This document shows positions 61,988 to 64,000 of a stretch of 64,000 nt of DNA, in pieces. The number at the start of each line of letters is the position of its first letter. Within the stretch, counting starts at the first letter, position 1. This stretch comes from Eubacterium sp. (lineage in GTDB: Bacteria; Bacillota; Clostridia; Lachnospirales; Lachnospiraceae): contig JAGBNH010000107.1 of assembly GCA_017634475.1 (NCBI GenBank), forward strand, positions 1-64,000. The letters are read 5' to 3'. The position numbers and the translations under genes were made by a program. The notes under the pieces were generated by a model. It saw nothing but the letters and a program-made list of their open reading frames with translations, had not been told where the DNA came from and did not search any database.

Positions 61988-63346
61988 TCATTTCAGACTC
62001 TCGATATACGCCGTATCGGCGATCCATGGTCCATGATCCGCTGCATAGGTGGCCAGCTCGTCACATCGTTCGTTCATGGGATTTCCGGCGTGTCCCTTCA
62101 CCCAGTGAAAGGTCACCTGATGACTCTCCATGACAAAAAGGAGCTTCTTCCAGAGATCCACATTTTTCACCGGTTCCTTACCGCGCATCCAGTTATTCCG
62201 GATCCAGTTCTCCAGCCATTTCTTTTCAAAGGAATTGACCACATACTGGGAATCGGAGTATACATCCACGATGCAGGGATCCTTCAGGAATTCCAGCCCT
62301 GCGATCACCGCCATCAGCTCCATCCGGTTATTTGTGGTCTTCTGGTAGCCCTGGGAGAGCTCCCGTATCACTTCCTTTGAATCCGCATCCATCAGTACGG
62401 ATCCGTAACCTCCCGGTCCATCCGGATTGCTCCTGGCGGAACCATCCGTATAGAGGAGGACTTTTTTCTTCTGTATGGCAGAAGCCTCCTTCTTCTCCAC
62501 CGACGGCTCCGTAACAGGTGCATCACCTGCAGTCTGCCCGATCAGCTGAAGGGCTCTATGCACCAGCCGGAGCAGACGGTCCGACGCCTCGGCCGCTGCG
62601 ATTTTTACCTCTTCATGACTGAGCTTACCTTCGCCCAATCCCGCTGCCGGATTCGTGATGCAGGATACGGCATGGACCTTCAGCTTCAGCGCATGAGCCA
62701 TGGCCGCTTCCACCGTAGTGCTCATTCCCACTGCATCCGCACCCATGGTACGATACATCCGGATCTCTGCCGGAGTTTCGTAACCCGGTCCCGTGGTCTG
62801 CAGATAGATTCCCTGCTCAACCTGGATCTGTTCCTGTTCGGCAGCACGGCGAAGGATCTCTGTGGTATAGATCCCGGACATGTCCACAAACTGTGTACCG
62901 CCGTAATCCTCAACCGGGATCCCGCCAAAGGGGGACGGAACAAAGGAACTGATATGATCCTCCACGATCATCAGTGTTCCGGGCCTAAAGCCTGCCCGTA
63001 TGCCGCCGGCGGCATTTGTCAGGATCAGGTGCTCCACACCCAGGCGTTTCAGGAAGCGTACAGGATAGGTTACCTGCTGCATGGAATAGCCTTCATAGTA
63101 ATGCACACGGCCCTTCATGCATACCACCGGTACGCCGTCCACCTTTCCGAAGATCAGAGAGCCTTCATGTCCCTCCACCGTGGATACCGGAAATCCGGAA
63201 AGCCTGGCATAAGGGATCACCACCGGGTCTTCTATATCATCCGCCAGCTTTCCCAGACCGGAGCCCAGGACGATGGCTGCCAGAGGTTTGATCCTCACTG
63301 CCTTTAATAATTCATCACAGTCCAAAAAACTGCTGTTTTCTATCAT
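61988..63346 (-). CDS. fusion protein: purine nucleoside phosphorylase + ribonuclease HI
   Basis: A 452-residue protein with two complete enzymes. Residues 1-270 are a trimeric-type purine nucleoside phosphorylase: phosphate loop GSGLGKL (28-34), His82 in RVHYYEG, Glu190 in GYETPAE, Met208 in VGMSTT and Asn232 in ITNPAAG, the guanine/hypoxanthine set. After a linker of about 25 residues rich in Glu, Ala and Lys, residues 293-440 are RNase HI with Asp301 (YTDGSA), Glu343 (NNRMEL), Asp365 (YSDSQ), His419 (KGHAG) and Asp429 (CDELA). The spacing Asp365-His419-Asp429 matches E. coli RNase HI. Both halves should be active. The ATG at 63346 has AAGGA 8 nt upstream and overlaps the L,D-transpeptidase gene by 32 bp. 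Confidence 0.93.
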   Translation of the reverse strand: MIENSSFLDCDELLKAVRIKPLAAIVLGSGLGKLADDIEDPVVIPYARLSGFPVSTVEGHEGSLIFGKVDGVPVVCMKGRVHYYEGYSMQQVTYPVRFLKRLGVEHLILTNAAGGIRAGFRPGTLMIVEDHISSFVPSPFGGIPVEDYGGTQFVDMSGIYTTEILRRAAEQEQIQVEQGIYLQTTGPGYETPAEIRMYRTMGADAVGMSTTVEAAMAHALKLKVHAVSCITNPAAGLGEGKLSHEEVKIAAAEASDRLLRLVHRALQLIGQTAGDAPVTEPSVEKKEASAIQKKKVLLYTDGSARSNPDGPGGYGSVLMDADSKEVIRELSQGYQKTTNNRMELMAVIAGLEFLKDPCIVDVYSDSQYVVNSFEKKWLENWIRNNWMRGKEPVKNVDLWKKLLFVMESHQVTFHWVKGHAGNPMNERCDELATYAADHGPWIADTAYIESLK

Positions 63347-64000
63347 CGATCCTGTCCTTTTCATCCACCATGTATTTCGAGTTTCTCCAGTAACAGATCA
63401 CCGGCATATGCTTGTATCCGTACTCATAAACCGTCTGGGCCATCTGGTACTCCAGATTGACACATCCATGAGACCCTCTGGTCTTGAACAGCTCTCCGCC
63501 GAACTTGGACTGCCAGCTGGCATCATGAAGTCCGATCCCGCCGTTAAAGGGCATCCAGTAATCCACATGGGAAGCATAACCGGGGCCTCGCAGGATACAA
63601 TCCCTGTACAGACCGTTAAGTACATAAAATCCGCCCGGCGTATCATTTCCCCGGGAAGGAAGTCCGGAAATGATATCACAATCCAGCAGTAATCCGCCGT
63701 CCTTAATGAAGTAGGCCCTCTGATTGGTGAGATCCACTTCCACATAGGTGGTCCCGATATCCGAACCATCCACCGTATAGGCGTAGGCCCGATTGGAGAA
63801 AACCGGCTCCCGGATAAAGCTGTTAAATCTGCTGATATCCCGGTAGAGCTGCCTGGTCTCCTCTTCCTGATCGATCTGCCAGCCGATCTTATCGGAGGTG
63901 AGCTTCACCTTCTTGCCATCATGGGTTTTGAAAATGCGCTCCGTACCGAAGGTGTCATGCTTTGCTGCGAACTTCTCCACAAATGCGGCAACCTTCTTCA
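63315..64000 (-). CDS. L,D-transpeptidase (YkuD family), 5' end beyond window
   Basis: The reading frame continues to the window edge, so the N-terminus is missing; at least 227 residues are present. They show a peptidoglycan-binding-like segment (about the first 45 visible residues, THDGKKVKLTSDKIGWQID) and the YkuD catalytic domain with His in GLHDASW and the catalytic motif SHGCVNL. Such enzymes make 3-3 cross-links in peptidoglycan or anchor proteins to it. A GTG at 63980 could be an internal start, but the coding frame is open beyond it. It overlaps the PNP-RNase H gene by 32 bp. Confidence 0.9.
   Translation of the reverse strand, partial: KKVAAFVEKFAAKHDTFGTERIFKTHDGKKVKLTSDKIGWQIDQEEETRQLYRDISRFNSFIREPVFSNRAYAYTVDGSDIGTTYVEVDLTNQRAYFIKDGGLLLDCDIISGLPSRGNDTPGGFYVLNGLYRDCILRGPGYASHVDYWMPFNGGIGLHDASWQSKFGGELFKTRGSHGCVNLEYQMAQTVYEYGYKHMPVICYWRNSKYMVDEKDRIDDRKQQFFGL

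Overview
The window reads as chromosome of a Gram-positive anaerobe of the class Clostridia, most likely a Lachnospiraceae-type organism. This placement rests on gene content and order: rimP-nusA-ylxR-ylxQ-infB-rbfA-nrnA-truB-ribF, rpmF/plsX/rnc/smc/ftsY, the paired radical-SAM genes beside RNase G, the ACT plus DUF711 pair and polA-coaE. Protein style and a moderate GC content (about half, by eye) also fit. It is an inference; no 16S gene is present. Almost every gene is on the minus strand. The one clear plus-strand gene is an Lrp/AsnC regulator at 5 kb. I see no rRNA, CRISPR array, transposase, integrase or prophage.

Layout, left to right. 0-1 kb: a small orphan gene with its own terminator and a non-coding stretch with a helically phased CTTAC array. 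1-5 kb: metA (acetyl-type by its Glu111), ligA, an RluF-like pseudouridine synthase, and a divergent Lrp/AsnC gene. 5.5-6.4 kb: a membrane-anchored protein of unknown function and tRNA-Arg(CCG). 6.4-15.1 kb: the large translation/transcription operon from rimP to ribF, with a promoter and a leader hairpin. 15.2-18.6 kb: an aminopeptidase P family gene and an ABC exporter with a small membrane protein. 18.7-20.8 kb: rpsB-tsf; EF-Ts is unusually long. 20.8-28.5 kb: SDR oxidoreductase, RNase G, a 59-residue zinc-ribbon protein not found by length-limited ORF calling, a cell-wall-binding NlpC/P60 hydrolase and three radical-SAM-related genes. 28.5-32.4 kb: a NarL/LuxR-type two-component system followed by an RsbU/SpoIIE-like phosphatase fused to an RsbW-like kinase domain. 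32.4-36 kb: a second ABC exporter. 36-39.8 kb: DUF711, ACT, MBL-fold and RACo-like ASKHA genes. 39.9-48.3 kb: threonine ammonia-lyase, ftsY-smc-rnc, plsX and rpmF (found by reading; 59 aa). 48.4-52.2 kb: ackA, translationally coupled to a GGDEF gene, and coaE. 52.2-56.5 kb: polA, a zinc-finger anti-sigma-like protein and an AIM24 protein behind a promoter with two 10-bp direct repeats. 56.5-58.3 kb: ilvC and ilvN. 58.3-59.5 kb: an AT-rich pair, a lipoprotein and a matrixin-type metalloprotease. 59.5-61.9 kb: a short metH. 62-64 kb: a purine nucleoside phosphorylase fused to a complete RNase HI, and the truncated end of an L,D-transpeptidase gene.

A dispersed intergenic repeat (core GATCCTTCG ... 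CTCAGGATGACA, with an interior from a few bases to about 65) occurs at 2.0, 19.8, 25.5, 39.7, 41.1 and 46.5-46.8 kb. One copy supplies the likely ribosome-binding site of the ASKHA gene. Another block fills the place where acpP is usually found between plsX and rnc.

The genes mostly serve core functions: translation initiation, ribosome maturation, protein targeting, chromosome segregation, DNA repair, and methionine, branched-chain amino acid and cofactor biosynthesis. The most unusual items are the PNP-RNase HI fusion, the extended EF-Ts, the short MetH sharing the window with a RACo-like ATPase, the AT-rich metalloprotease island with a probable AUA start, and several promoters with neat repeat architecture.
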